A stretch of DNA of 64,000 nucleotides from Bifidobacterium sp. (GTDB lineage Bacteria; Actinomycetota; Actinomycetes; Actinomycetales; Bifidobacteriaceae): contig NZ_JALCLM010000001.1 in the NCBI RefSeq assembly GCF_022647885.1, positions 1,364,001 through 1,428,000 of the forward strand, given 5' to 3'. The translations under genes were made by a program, and so were the position numbers. Positions 55,750 through 64,000 of the stretch are shown here, piece by piece (position 1 is the first letter of the stretch; each line of letters starts with the position of its first letter). The notes under the pieces are model-generated. The model saw only the letters and a list, made by a program, of their open reading frames with translations. It was not told the DNA's origin and ran no database searches.

Positions 55750-56895
55750 CTAGCTGAGCGCATCCTTCAAACGGTTAAAGAATCCCTTGCGGTTTTGCGG
55801 TGCTGGTTTGGAAGCTTGTGCTGTATGCGTGGCTTCGCTGTCATGTGATTTGCTGAAGGAAAGCATGAGCTTCTGTTCGGAGTCTTTCAGCTTCGTTGGA
55901 ATTTCGACTGCTACGTGGGCTATGAGTTCGCCTCGCTCCCCTGGCGTGCGCAGCTTGGTGACGCCTAATCCTTTAAGCGTGATGGTGTCGTCGGGCTGGC
56001 AGCCTTCTGGTATTTCCAGTGATTGAGGCCCATCGAAGGTTTCTATCGTGATGTTGTGTCCAAGAACTGCCCAACTCATAGGAACCTTAATCCAACAATG
56101 CAAATCATCACCCTCACGAGAGAAATCGTGATTTTTGGCGATTCTTATGTCTACATAGAGATCTCCAGCTGCGCCCCCACCTTCGCCAACTTCACCCTGT
56201 GAAGCCAACCTGAGTCGTGAGTCATCCGCAATGCCTGCTGGAATTGATACCCCGATGGTACGTTTGCTCCGTACTCGTCCTTTACCGAAGCATGAAGGAC
56301 ATGGATGCTCGATAACTGTGCCGTGCCCTTCGCAACGCTCACATGGAGCTGTGGTCATCATTTGGCCGAGCATTGTACGAACAACTTTTTGCACAAATCC
56401 CTGTCCATGACAATCGGGGCAGGTGACTGCACTGGTATCTTTTTCAGCTCCTGAACCTGAACATTCAGGGCATAAACCATAGGTATTGATCGTTGTCTGA
56501 GCTGTGCCGCCAAATACCGCTGTTTTCAAATCTATAGTCATCTTTGTTAGAGCATCTCTACCTGCTTGTGTGCGAGGTATGGGACCTTGAGAAGCTCCTC
56601 CCCCGAAGCCGCCACCGAAGAATTGGCCAAACACATCCGAAAATCCTTCAAATCCTGAGGCTCCACCGAATCCTGAAGCACCTGGGTTATTAGGATCGAC
56701 ACCCTGGTCGTACATCCGGCGCTTCTGGCTATCAGAAAGAACCTCATAGGCGCTGTTGACTTCCTTAAATTTCTCCTCAAATTCAGCACCGGCGATATCT
56801 GGGTGATATTTTCGGCTCATCTTGCGATAGGCACGTTTAATTTCGTCCTCACTCGCGTCTTTGCTGATGCCCAAAACCTCATAATAGTCTGCCAC
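55750..56895 (-). CDS. dnaJ: Chaperone protein DnaJ
   Basis: Hsp40 co-chaperone stimulating DnaK. The 381-residue protein has the J domain with HPD (KYHPDIAG near residue 30), a Gly/Phe region (GFGGASGFEGF), four zinc repeats (CPECSGSG, CPDCHGQG, CERCEGHG, CPSCFGKG) and the substrate-binding C-terminal domain. It lies downstream of hrcA on the same strand with a 150-base gap, the arrangement of the second dnaJ (dnaJ2) of actinobacteria, and is probably under HrcA/CIRCE control. Confidence 0.96.
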   Translation of the reverse strand: MADYYEVLGISKDASEDEIKRAYRKMSRKYHPDIAGAEFEEKFKEVNSAYEVLSDSQKRRMYDQGVDPNNPGASGFGGASGFEGFSDVFGQFFGGGFGGGASQGPIPRTQAGRDALTKMTIDLKTAVFGGTAQTTINTYGLCPECSGSGAEKDTSAVTCPDCHGQGFVQKVVRTMLGQMMTTAPCERCEGHGTVIEHPCPSCFGKGRVRSKRTIGVSIPAGIADDSRLRLASQGEVGEGGGAAGDLYVDIRIAKNHDFSREGDDLHCWIKVPMSWAVLGHNITIETFDGPQSLEIPEGCQPDDTITLKGLGVTKLRTPGERGELIAHVAVEIPTKLKDSEQKLMLSFSKSHDSEATHTAQASKPAPQNRKGFFNRLKDALS

Positions 56896-57045
56896 TGATG
56901 ACTCTTTCTGTGTGTTCAGATTGTTTCTCGTTCTTATTTAATGACGTGTTGCAAACTTGTCTATTGTTATGCCAGCTAGAGACCGCAAGTACCAGCATGC
57001 AATGCAACTTGAAGTCTCAAGCGTCCCTAACCATCGGCGAATATA

Positions 57046-58233
57046 TTACAACTCATCGTCACCGCTCTCGTTGGCCAGCAGCGCTGTCAAATAATGAGCA
57101 ACAGCATGAACGGCCGCCATAGTAGTCGCGTAATTCATGTGTGTAGGGCCTATTGAGCCCACAAACGCCACAGGTCCGCTGTGATTTGTTTTTCTTGGAC
57201 TCACGCTCGTTGAATCAACAGTAGTGGTACTAGAGTTACGAGATGCTGTTGCGTTAGGTGTAAATTCCTGACTACTAGCTGATGTCTCTGCCTGAGAGTT
57301 GTCGCCAACTATTCCAGAAGCGGAACCATATCCGCTAGCTACCACCGAAGCGTGTAAGAAGCCCGGATTATGTGTTTCAGAACCAATTGCAACGCTTACT
57401 CCGGATGTCTGTGAAACTTCGCTCAATGTACTCATCAACTTCATCAACACCACTTGCTCTTCAAGAGCATCAAATAGGGGGGCAAGATCGTCAAGATTCA
57501 CTGCCTGTTGATGTGTGAGTTGTGAGGTCCCTGCCATATAAAGGTTGCTAGCTTGCTCTTGAGAAGCCATTCCTTCCAACTCATCAGCAAGTCTTTCTGT
57601 AAGTGCATGGACTGGTCTGAACTTCGCACTAATGCCTAGTTGGCGTATGTCGTCGCCTGAACTAGACAATGTGACACCTGTGTTCCTGGCATTAATTACT
57701 TGAGAAAGCTCGTCAATTACTCGCTGACTTATAGGTGTATTGCAACGGATACTGCGCTGTGCCACTCTTCCAGTGTCTGTGATGACTACAACCATCAAAG
57801 TAAGTGAGGTAAGTGGGATGATTTCCAGTCTCCGTAAGGTTGACTTCGCTAACGACGGTGATGCCACCACAGCGACTTGACCAGTTATTTGAGCGAGCAG
57901 TCTAGCTGAGCGTTGAAGGGTGTCCTCTAAATTCACTGATCCAGCTAGGAAGGATTCGATGCCTCGTCGTTGCGCAACTGACAACGGTACAACAGTTGCC
58001 AGCTTGTCTACGAAATAGCGATAACCCTTTTCTGTTGGAATTCTGCCTGCTGAGGTATGCGGTTGTATCAGGAAACCTTCATCCTCGAGTGTTGCCATGT
58101 CATTACGAACCGTTGCAGAGCTCACACCAAGATTATGGTCCTTAGTGAGAGTGCCTGAGCCAACAGGTTCTTGTGAACGAATATAATCTTCCACAACAGC
58201 CCGTAGCACCAGCATGCGTCTATTATTCGTCAT
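57046..58233 (-). CDS. hrcA: Heat-inducible transcription repressor HrcA
   Basis: Repressor of class I heat-shock genes that binds CIRCE. The 395-residue protein has an N-terminal winged helix (RRMLVLRAVVEDYIRSQEPVGSGTL in part, SSATVRNDMATLEDEGF) followed by the GAF-like and dimerisation domains. A Ser/Thr-rich insertion near residues 300-350 is unusual and probably disordered. AAGGAGG lies six bases before the ATG. A CIRCE operator at 58363-58389 indicates autoregulation. Confidence 0.95.
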   Translation of the reverse strand: MTNNRRMLVLRAVVEDYIRSQEPVGSGTLTKDHNLGVSSATVRNDMATLEDEGFLIQPHTSAGRIPTEKGYRYFVDKLATVVPLSVAQRRGIESFLAGSVNLEDTLQRSARLLAQITGQVAVVASPSLAKSTLRRLEIIPLTSLTLMVVVITDTGRVAQRSIRCNTPISQRVIDELSQVINARNTGVTLSSSGDDIRQLGISAKFRPVHALTERLADELEGMASQEQASNLYMAGTSQLTHQQAVNLDDLAPLFDALEEQVVLMKLMSTLSEVSQTSGVSVAIGSETHNPGFLHASVVASGYGSASGIVGDNSQAETSASSQEFTPNATASRNSSTTTVDSTSVSPRKTNHSGPVAFVGSIGPTHMNYATTMAAVHAVAHYLTALLANESGDDEL

Positions 58234-58362
58234 GCACGCCTCCTTGGGATGTGTTTTGTCGTCTGTAATGTATGTGTTGTCTTTCTCTCACATAGCCAGA
58301 AGCATGTGATACATACAGTAACAAGAAAGATCTCACATATTGTTTTGCTCTATATGATTGTA

Positions 58363-58389
58363 TTAGCACTCGTAGGCCGTGAGTGCTAG
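58363..58389 (-). promoter_or_regulatory. CIRCE operator
   Basis: TTAGCACTC, nine bases, GAGTGCTAG: one base off the consensus CIRCE inverted repeat. It lies 130 bases upstream of hrcA. The rest of the gap 58234-58657 shows no gene and must hold the tkt promoter. Confidence 0.93.
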
Positions 58390-58657
58390 TTTCTTCTTTA
58401 TGGGCGCACCATGTACACTTTTGGAACCTTTTGAGCACATTGCGAACAAATCGTGATTGTTACAGAACTTTCAGTGAGCGCATATGTAAAGCCTTAACCC
58501 CATGCCATGCCCAGGAACAAATGCACGAAACGCTGATAATTCCTTTCTGGTGTCTGCTCTGAAAGCTAGCATTGTAGAGCAATGTGAGGGCTACTAAGCA
58601 CTGTTCGGCACAAGTCGGACTTGCAGCCCAACCAATTGGAAGGATAGTTGATCATCT

Positions 58658-60760
58658 ATGACCGATTTTACGTGGTCTGAACTGGACGAGCGCGCAGTAA
58701 AACTGGCGAAGGTCCTCTCAGCTGACGCGGTCGAGAAGGCAGGAAGCGGACATCCCGGTTCCCCTATCTCACTGGCACCCGTCGCTTACACTTTGTATCA
58801 GCATTTCATCAAACACGATCCGAATGACCCGAACTGGGCAGGTCGCGACCGTTTCATCCTCTCAGGAGGGCACGCCTCACTGACCGAGTACGTGCAGCTC
58901 TATTTCTCAGGATATGGCTTAACTCTCGACGACCTGAAGCGTTTCCGTACAGCTGGAACACGCACTCCAGGTCACCCAGAGTTCGGGCTCACCCCAGGAA
59001 TCGAAATGACCACTGGTCCTTTGGGTCAGGGCCTTGCTTCGGCAGTCGGTTTTGCCTATGGACAGCGCTATCAGCGCGGCCTTCTTGATCCAGAAGCCCC
59101 AGCAGGTGAATCACCATTCGACCACAAGGTCTGGGTTATTTGCGGTGAAGGCGATGTTGAGGAAGGCGTTTCTTCCGAAGCAAGCTCGCTCGCAGGCAAC
59201 CAGCAGCTCGGCAACCTTACCGTCATCTTTGATGCCAACCACATCCAGATTGAGGGCGACACCAAGATTGCCTTCTCCGAAGATATCCTCAAGCGCTACG
59301 AAGCTTACGGTTGGTACACCGATGAGTTTAGCTTCATCCAGCCTGACGGTACCTACAACGAAGATGCAGCCGGCTTTGCTAAAGTCCTTGAAAAGGCCGA
59401 GCAAGTTACCGACCGTCCAAAGCTCATCAAGGTTGATTCGCTTATCGCATGGCCAACTCCAGGTAAGACCAACGATCCTTCATCACACGGTTCAAAGCTG
59501 GGTTCGGAAGCTGTTGCTGGTTTGAAGAAAGAACTTGGATACGATCCAGAGCAGTCCTTCCAGGTTGACGAAGATGCTCTTGCTCACGCACGCAAGGTTG
59601 CGGATCGTGGCCTAGAAGCACATAAAGCATGGGATGAGAAGTTCGAGTCCTGGAAGAATGCCAACCCTGATAAGGCTGCCCTGTACGACCGCATTGCCGC
59701 GGGCAAGCTTCCTGAGGACTTCGACAAAGCCATTGATGAGCTCGTCGCAGGCTTCACTGCTGGCTCGAAGGTTGCAACACGTAAGGCTTCCGGCGCTGTA
59801 CTGAATGCTATTGCCGCCGTTATGCCTGAACTTTGGGGCGGTTCTGCCGACCTCGGTGGTTCAAACAACACCAATATTAAGGGTGCAGCTTCCTTCGCTC
59901 CCGAAGAGTATGCAACCGTTCAGTGGCCGACCGTCAGCAAGTATGGTCGTCAACTGCACTTCGGTGTGCGTGAATTTGCTATGGGTGCCATAACTAACGG
60001 CATTCTGCTGGGTTCAAACACCCGTCCATTCGGTGGTACATTCTTCCAGTTTGCCGATTATGAGCGTCCAGCTGTGCGCCTCGCCGCATTAATGGATATT
60101 CCTAATCTCTTCATCTGGACTCACGATTCAGTGGCCTTGGGCGAAGATGGTCCTACCCATCAGCCAATCGAGCATCTTGCTGCTGTGCGTGGTATTCCTC
60201 AGCTTGAGGTTGTCCGTCCTGCTGATGAGTTCGAAACCGCAGAAGCATACCGCTACTTCTTCGAGAAGAACAACACTCATCCTGCAGCATTCATCCTGAC
60301 TCGTCAGGGTGTTCCTTCACTGGAAGAGACCAAGGCCAAGGCAAAGGCAGGCGTTCGTAAGGGCGCTTATGTGCTTGTCGACACTGAGGGTGAGCCAGAT
60401 GTGCTGTTGCTCGCTACCGGTTCGGAAGTTCAGCATGCCGTTGAGGCTGCGAAGACCCTCGCAGGCGAAGGTGTCAAGGCTCGCGTCATTTCCGTTCCTT
60501 CACTGGAATGGTTTGAGGAGCAAGATGCTGAGTACAAGGAAGAGATTCTTCCTTCCTCTGTTAAGGCTCGCGTTTCTGTTGAAGCCGGTATCGCTATGCC
60601 TTGGTACAAGTACCTCGGCTCATATGGCAAGCCAGTATCTATCGAGCAGTTCGGTCTGCAAGGTGATGGCGACGAAAATATGCGTGATCTTGGTATCACA
60701 GCTGAACACGTCGTTGAGGCAGCTAAGGCATCTATCGAAGAAGTCAAGGCAGCTCGCTAG
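58658..60760 (+). CDS. tkt: Transketolase
   Basis: Thiamine-diphosphate enzyme moving two-carbon units between sugar phosphates; in bifidobacteria it works with transaldolase and phosphoketolase in the fructose-6-phosphate shunt. The 700-residue protein has the N-terminal pyrophosphate-binding domain (GSGHPGSPISLAPVAY, ICGEGDVEEGVSSEASSLAG), the pyrimidine-binding domain (GGTFFQFADYERPAVRLAAL, HDSVALGEDGPTHQP) and the C-terminal domain. Codon use is strongly biased compared with neighbours, as expected for high expression. tal follows after about 100 bases. Confidence 0.97.
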   Translation: MTDFTWSELDERAVKLAKVLSADAVEKAGSGHPGSPISLAPVAYTLYQHFIKHDPNDPNWAGRDRFILSGGHASLTEYVQLYFSGYGLTLDDLKRFRTAGTRTPGHPEFGLTPGIEMTTGPLGQGLASAVGFAYGQRYQRGLLDPEAPAGESPFDHKVWVICGEGDVEEGVSSEASSLAGNQQLGNLTVIFDANHIQIEGDTKIAFSEDILKRYEAYGWYTDEFSFIQPDGTYNEDAAGFAKVLEKAEQVTDRPKLIKVDSLIAWPTPGKTNDPSSHGSKLGSEAVAGLKKELGYDPEQSFQVDEDALAHARKVADRGLEAHKAWDEKFESWKNANPDKAALYDRIAAGKLPEDFDKAIDELVAGFTAGSKVATRKASGAVLNAIAAVMPELWGGSADLGGSNNTNIKGAASFAPEEYATVQWPTVSKYGRQLHFGVREFAMGAITNGILLGSNTRPFGGTFFQFADYERPAVRLAALMDIPNLFIWTHDSVALGEDGPTHQPIEHLAAVRGIPQLEVVRPADEFETAEAYRYFFEKNNTHPAAFILTRQGVPSLEETKAKAKAGVRKGAYVLVDTEGEPDVLLLATGSEVQHAVEAAKTLAGEGVKARVISVPSLEWFEEQDAEYKEEILPSSVKARVSVEAGIAMPWYKYLGSYGKPVSIEQFGLQGDGDENMRDLGITAEHVVEAAKASIEEVKAAR

Positions 60761-60770
60761 TCAACCATTC

Positions 60771-60820
60771 GGGGAGAGTTTGCTATCTGCCAAGCTCTCC
60801 CCCATCTCTGGGCAGATAGC
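60771..60820 (+). promoter_or_regulatory. Overlapping hairpins between tkt and tal
   Basis: GGGGAGAG (60771-60778) can pair with CTCTCCCC (60795-60802), and GCTATCTGCC (60782-60791) with GGCAGATAGC (60811-60820). The left arm of the second stem lies in the loop of the first, so the two form alternatives or a pseudoknot. Attenuation or processing between tkt and tal is inferred. Confidence 0.6.
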
Positions 60821-60862
60821 CCATTGAATACAACATTTTTGGTTGGAAAACAAGGAGAAATA

Positions 60863-61972
60863 ATGGCACAGAATGAAAACACTCAGCGCACCAGCGATTC
60901 CGGTGTGTCCATTTGGCTCGACGATCTGAGCCGTACTCGCATTGAATCAGGAAGCTTGCAAAAGCTCATTGCTGAGAAGAACGTCGTTGGCGTTACTACC
61001 AACCCTTCAATCTTCCAAAAGGCTCTGAGCCAGGTTGGCCCATATGATGCTCAGCTCAAGGAACTTGGCAAGGTTGATGTTGAGACTGCCGTTCGTGAAC
61101 TGACCACAACCGATGTTCGTAATGCCACAGACATCTTCCGTGACGTTGCAGAGAGCACCGATTATGTAGATGGCCGTGTTTCTATCGAGGTTGATCCTCG
61201 TCTGGCACACGATACTGATAACACTGCTAAGCAGGCCGTGGAGCTGTGGGAAAAGGTTGATCGTCCAAATGCGATGATTAAGATCCCTGCAACCCTTGAA
61301 GGTCTTCCAGCCATCACCGCCACCCTGTCAAAGGGTATCTCCGTGAACGTTACCCTGATCTTCTCGCTCGAGCGTTATGAGCAGGTCATCGATGCCTTCA
61401 TCGAAGGTATCGCACAGGCTGATGCAAACGGTCATGACCTCAAGCACATGGGTTCAGTTGCTTCCTTCTTCGTTTCCCGTGTTGACAGCGCCGTAGACAA
61501 GCTGCTTGAAGCTAATGGTTCCGTAGAAGCCAAGGAACTCGAAGGCAAGGCAGCTGTTGCTAACGCACGTCTCGCATACGAGCTCTTCGAGAAGAAGTTC
61601 AACGAGGATCCTCGTTGGGCCGATCTTGAGGCCAAGGGTGCACGCCGCCAGCGTCCACTGTGGGCTTCAACAGGTACCAAGAACGCCGCTTACTCCGATT
61701 GCAAGTATGTTGATGAACTCGTCGCCAAGGACATCGTCAACACCATGCCTGAGAAGACTCTTGACGCTCTTGCAGCACACGGCAATGGTGCTCCTTCAAT
61801 CGAGGGCACATACGAAGAGAGCCACTCCGTGATGGAGAAGCTTGAAGAGCTCGGCATCAGCATCAAGGATGTCACTGACAAGCTTGAGGCTGACGGTGTT
61901 GCTTCCTTCATTGCTTCATGGGATTCAGTGCTCTCCGATGTACAAGCTGGCATTGACCGCGTGAACGCCTGA
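60863..61972 (+). CDS. tal: Transaldolase
   Basis: Moves dihydroxyacetone units between fructose 6-phosphate and erythrose 4-phosphate in the bifid shunt. The 369-residue protein has the Schiff-base Lys in AMIKIPATLEG, with GVTTNPSIFQKAL at the N-terminus and a C-terminal RRQRPLWASTGTKN. ATG 60863 has AAGGAGA upstream; an earlier in-frame start at 60824 lies in the tkt-tal hairpin region. Codon bias is strong, like tkt. A GGAA-loop terminator follows. Confidence 0.97.
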   Translation: MAQNENTQRTSDSGVSIWLDDLSRTRIESGSLQKLIAEKNVVGVTTNPSIFQKALSQVGPYDAQLKELGKVDVETAVRELTTTDVRNATDIFRDVAESTDYVDGRVSIEVDPRLAHDTDNTAKQAVELWEKVDRPNAMIKIPATLEGLPAITATLSKGISVNVTLIFSLERYEQVIDAFIEGIAQADANGHDLKHMGSVASFFVSRVDSAVDKLLEANGSVEAKELEGKAAVANARLAYELFEKKFNEDPRWADLEAKGARRQRPLWASTGTKNAAYSDCKYVDELVAKDIVNTMPEKTLDALAAHGNGAPSIEGTYEESHSVMEKLEELGISIKDVTDKLEADGVASFIASWDSVLSDVQAGIDRVNA

Positions 61973-62003
61973 AATATAAGGGCTAAACGCGCCAAGTAGT
62001 ATT

Positions 62004-62045
62004 CTTTGGCCCCTGTCCTCAAGGAATTGAGGACAGGGGCCAAAG
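62004..62045 (+). terminator. Terminator of tal
   Basis: Arms 62004-62022 and 62027-62045 are exact 19-bp complements with a GGAA tetraloop (GNRA class), 31 bases after the tal stop. No T tract follows. Confidence 0.85.
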
Positions 62046-62110
62046 TGTATGCACGCACTTCCCTATCACGGCATTGATGTGAAGCGTATGCTGCTTTATA
62101 GAATCCTGAC

Positions 62111-62965
62111 TCACGATGTTTTCAGAGCAGTATCAATCCATTCAGCAACACCATCGTCATTATTGGAGGGGCAGATTTGATCCGCAGCGCGAAGCACCTC
62201 AGGTATAGCGTTTGAAACCGCGACACCAATACCAGCCGCTTGTAACATCGAGATATCGATAGCGTCATCACCGAAGGCGGCAACTTGCGAAAGTGGCAGC
62301 TGCATGTGCGCGCACATCATTTGTAAAGCTGATCGCTTGTTGGCTTGTGGATTCATTAACATCCACATGCTGCCCTCACTGATATGGAGCTCAAAATCTC
62401 TTGGCAAAGATGCTCGCAGAGTAGTGATTTCTTGTTTACGTGGAAAAATGATGATTTTATCGACTCGTCCCTGAGGCAAATCAGTAAAATCGGTCAAATG
62501 GCATTCCTCTTGGGGCCAAATGATATGAATATCAAAGTTGGTATAGCGCTGATCATTCATTACCACGCCTAATCGGAGATTTGGAATTACTGACAATAGT
62601 TCTGTACACACTTGACGGGCTCGACCCGAAGAAAATCCAAAGCGACGCAGATGTTTGCTTTTTTGAGCATGTGTGTCCTCACTGCTAGCAGTCAGCAAGG
62701 CATAGCTTGATTGCGATGGAGACAAATCAATTAATGCCCCATTGAGGTATACGCAGGCATCTACAGGGATCTGATGGACAATATCCCAGCTGGTACGCAC
62801 CGGTCGTGCGGTAGCTACAGCAATTCTGATACCAGCATCGTGAGCTTCGGTGACAGCTGTGATGGTGCGCTCGGTCAGTGCTCTAGTTTCGAATGAAACT
62901 CCATCGTGCAGCAAAGTTCCGTCAAGATCGGCAACAATAAGTCTGAGAGGATGCTGATTTTTCAT
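62111..62965 (-). CDS. Cof-type HAD hydrolase
   Basis: A 284-residue sugar-phosphatase-type HAD protein of the Cof/YbiV group. Motif I VADLDGTLLHDG (nucleophile and acid Asp), motif II in VATARP, and motif III/IV near FGDDAIDISMLQAAGIGVAVSNA (in part). The large C2B cap lies in the middle. Substrate unknown; phosphosugars or flavin nucleotides are typical. ATG 62965 has AAGGACG upstream. It lies next to secG on the same strand but a terminator hairpin intervenes. Confidence 0.88.
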   Translation of the reverse strand: MKNQHPLRLIVADLDGTLLHDGVSFETRALTERTITAVTEAHDAGIRIAVATARPVRTSWDIVHQIPVDACVYLNGALIDLSPSQSSYALLTASSEDTHAQKSKHLRRFGFSSGRARQVCTELLSVIPNLRLGVVMNDQRYTNFDIHIIWPQEECHLTDFTDLPQGRVDKIIIFPRKQEITTLRASLPRDFELHISEGSMWMLMNPQANKRSALQMMCAHMQLPLSQVAAFGDDAIDISMLQAAGIGVAVSNAIPEVLRAADQICPSNNDDGVAEWIDTALKTS

Positions 62966-62999
62966 GTCGTCCTTCTTCAAGAATGCCAGATATACAAGA

Positions 63000-63025
63000 G
63001 CACCGCAGCTATATGGCTGCGGTGC
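63000..63025 (-). terminator. Terminator of secG
   Basis: GCACCGCAGC (63000-63009) pairs exactly with GCTGCGGTGC (63016-63025) across a 6-base loop, about 60 bases past the secG stop. Confidence 0.7.
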
Positions 63026-63085
63026 CTGAATGAACTACGAGATTTACTATGATGCAAGCCGGAGATTGCACCATAACTCATGTAA

Positions 63086-63334
63086 TCAACCTATGTTGTA
63101 TTTGTACATCAATCCGAGAGCAATAATAATTGCCACCCAAATAAGCGCAACAATAATGGTGATGCGGTTCAAGTTCTTCTCTGCAACACCGGAAGTTCCG
63201 GCGTTGGAGTTAATCCCGCCACCAAACATGTCGGAAAGACCTCCGCCTTTACCTTTATGCATCAGAATCAGCAGTGTTAACAATACACTTGCGATAACAA
63301 CGATGACTTCAAGAACGATCTTGAAAATAGCCAC
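63086..63334 (-). CDS. secG: Preprotein translocase subunit SecG
   Basis: Small SecYEG subunit, 82 residues. Two membrane helices (VLEVIVVIASVLLTLLILM and ITIIVALIWVAIIIALGL) flank a Gly-rich loop (KGKGGGLSDMFGGG), the SecG signature. GTG 63334 (reading MAIFKIVLEV) has GGAGG five bases upstream and is preferred over GTG 63346. tpiA upstream on the same strand is the common actinobacterial order. Confidence 0.93.
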   Translation of the reverse strand: MAIFKIVLEVIVVIASVLLTLLILMHKGKGGGLSDMFGGGINSNAGTSGVAEKNLNRITIIVALIWVAIIIALGLMYKYNIG

Positions 63335-63395
63335 AGGAACCTCCACGTTTTTCTAACTCTTGCAAGGATACAGCACATCAGGGATTATCGTTGCT

Positions 63396-64000
63396 TTAAC
63401 GCGAAAAAGAATGTTTTTGCGCAATTCGAGCGATTTTTGAGAATTCTTCAACTTCTAACGAGGCTCCGCCCACAAGGAATCCATCTACATCTCTCTCTTG
63501 AATGAGCTGCGCGGCATTCTGCGAACTTACTGAACCGCCATAGAGTATGCGTACCTGATTAGCTACACGGTCATTAAATGCGCTTCTCATATGTTCGCGA
63601 ATAGCCTTTGCTGCATCTTGTGCAGATTGAGGCGTAGCTACCATCCCGCTTCCTATCGCCCATACTGGTTCGTAAGCAATAATCAGAGACTCGGCCTCCG
63701 CTTCGTTGAGATCTCGTGTCACATCGTGTACCTGTCCGACTGCGAATTCCAGCTCAATACCTTTACGTCGTTCTTCGAAGCTTTCTCCCACACATAGGAT
63801 TGGCTGCATCCCTGCTGCAAGTACTGCTCTGACTTGATCCACAATATTTGCATCGTCTTCAGGATGATATTTACGGCGCTCTGAGTGGCCAACAATGACA
63901 TATGAGCAATGCAGCTGAGACAGCATATCTGCTGAAACATCACCAGTAAAAGCACCCTGTGAGGTAACTGAAACAGATTGAGCACCGTAGCGAATATGCA
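63396..64000 (-). CDS. tpiA: Triosephosphate isomerase, 5' end beyond the window
   Basis: Interconverts dihydroxyacetone phosphate and glyceraldehyde 3-phosphate. The C-terminal 200 or so residues are present; the frame runs off the window edge, so the start and the catalytic Lys are not seen. The catalytic His is in VIVGHSERRKY and the catalytic Glu in AYEPVWAIGSG; loop residues ILYGGSV and DGFLVGGASL bind phosphate. It lies 50 bases upstream of secG. Confidence 0.96.
   Translation of the reverse strand, partial: HIRYGAQSVSVTSQGAFTGDVSADMLSQLHCSYVIVGHSERRKYHPEDDANIVDQVRAVLAAGMQPILCVGESFEERRKGIELEFAVGQVHDVTRDLNEAEAESLIIAYEPVWAIGSGMVATPQSAQDAAKAIREHMRSAFNDRVANQVRILYGGSVSSQNAAQLIQERDVDGFLVGGASLEVEEFSKIARIAQKHSFSR

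Noticed and set aside
59071-59874. Long minus-strand open frames inside tkt
   Set aside because: Antisense shadows created by the strong codon bias of tkt; no ribosome binding sites and no recognisable domains.

Overview
The window reads as a chromosomal segment of a low-GC member of the Bifidobacteriaceae (Actinobacteria). The evidence is a cytidylate kinase–Der fusion, RbpA, two DUF881 proteins with a DUF1290 small basic protein, a GarA-type FHA protein, phosphatidylinositol mannoside (PIM) genes, transketolase/transaldolase of the fructose-6-phosphate shunt, and actinobacterial gene order throughout. By eye the base composition is under 50% GC, lower than most Bifidobacterium. That would fit a bee-associated lineage (Bombiscardovia or B. 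bombi-like), but this is inference only. I see no insertion sequence, prophage, CRISPR array or clear pseudogene.

Layout. 1-5.9 kb (+): rpe, hisE, hisG, then the actinobacterial cell-envelope block pgsA, DUF881, DUF1290, DUF881, garA-like FHA gene and MerR/FtsR-like regulator, followed by a patch of inverted repeats. 6.2-12.4 kb (-): a PafB/PafC-like WYL regulator, a small membrane protein, HelY-like helicase, RbpA and a HAD phosphatase. 12.6-20.1 kb (-): UGPase, a MetE-like protein, an SGNH hydrolase, cmk-der and an RluB-type pseudouridine synthase, with tRNA-Pro on the plus strand. 20.3-27.6 kb: aquaporin (+), then sucC-sucD-DUF6350-purH and a DUF3017 gene, and apt (-). 27.7-37.2 kb (-): yajC, ruvB, ruvA, ruvC, yebC, and the PIM operon thrS-HIT-PIP synthase-patA-pimA. 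37.4-42.3 kb (-): an operon of three zinc-ribbon membrane proteins and a class A beta-lactamase-like serine hydrolase. 42.6-49.2 kb (-): a fructan/fructo-oligosaccharide locus with a lipoprotein binding protein, two Lpl-type permeases, a YesL/DUF624 protein and an intracellular GH32. 49.5-53.4 kb (+): TPP riboswitch and tenA, an amidohydrolase, four tRNAs (-) and a PAC2 protein. 53.6-58.4 kb: uppP (-), fructosamine kinase-like (+), dnaJ and hrcA (-) behind a CIRCE operator. 58.7-64 kb: tkt and tal (+), a Cof-type phosphatase, secG and the 5'-truncated tpiA (-).

The most interesting parts are these. (1) In the 37.4-42.3 kb operon, a zinc-ribbon membrane protein carries what looks like a catalytically dead copy of the beta-lactamase-like domain encoded intact by the next gene. 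(2) The fructan locus has two abutting 14-bp LacI-type operator sites. (3) A LexA-type box precedes ruvAB but is separated from ruvC. (4) The window is rich in long, nearly perfect inverted repeats, most of them just after stop codons and probably terminators; others form unexplained repeat families or mutually exclusive hairpins, such as the pair between tkt and tal.
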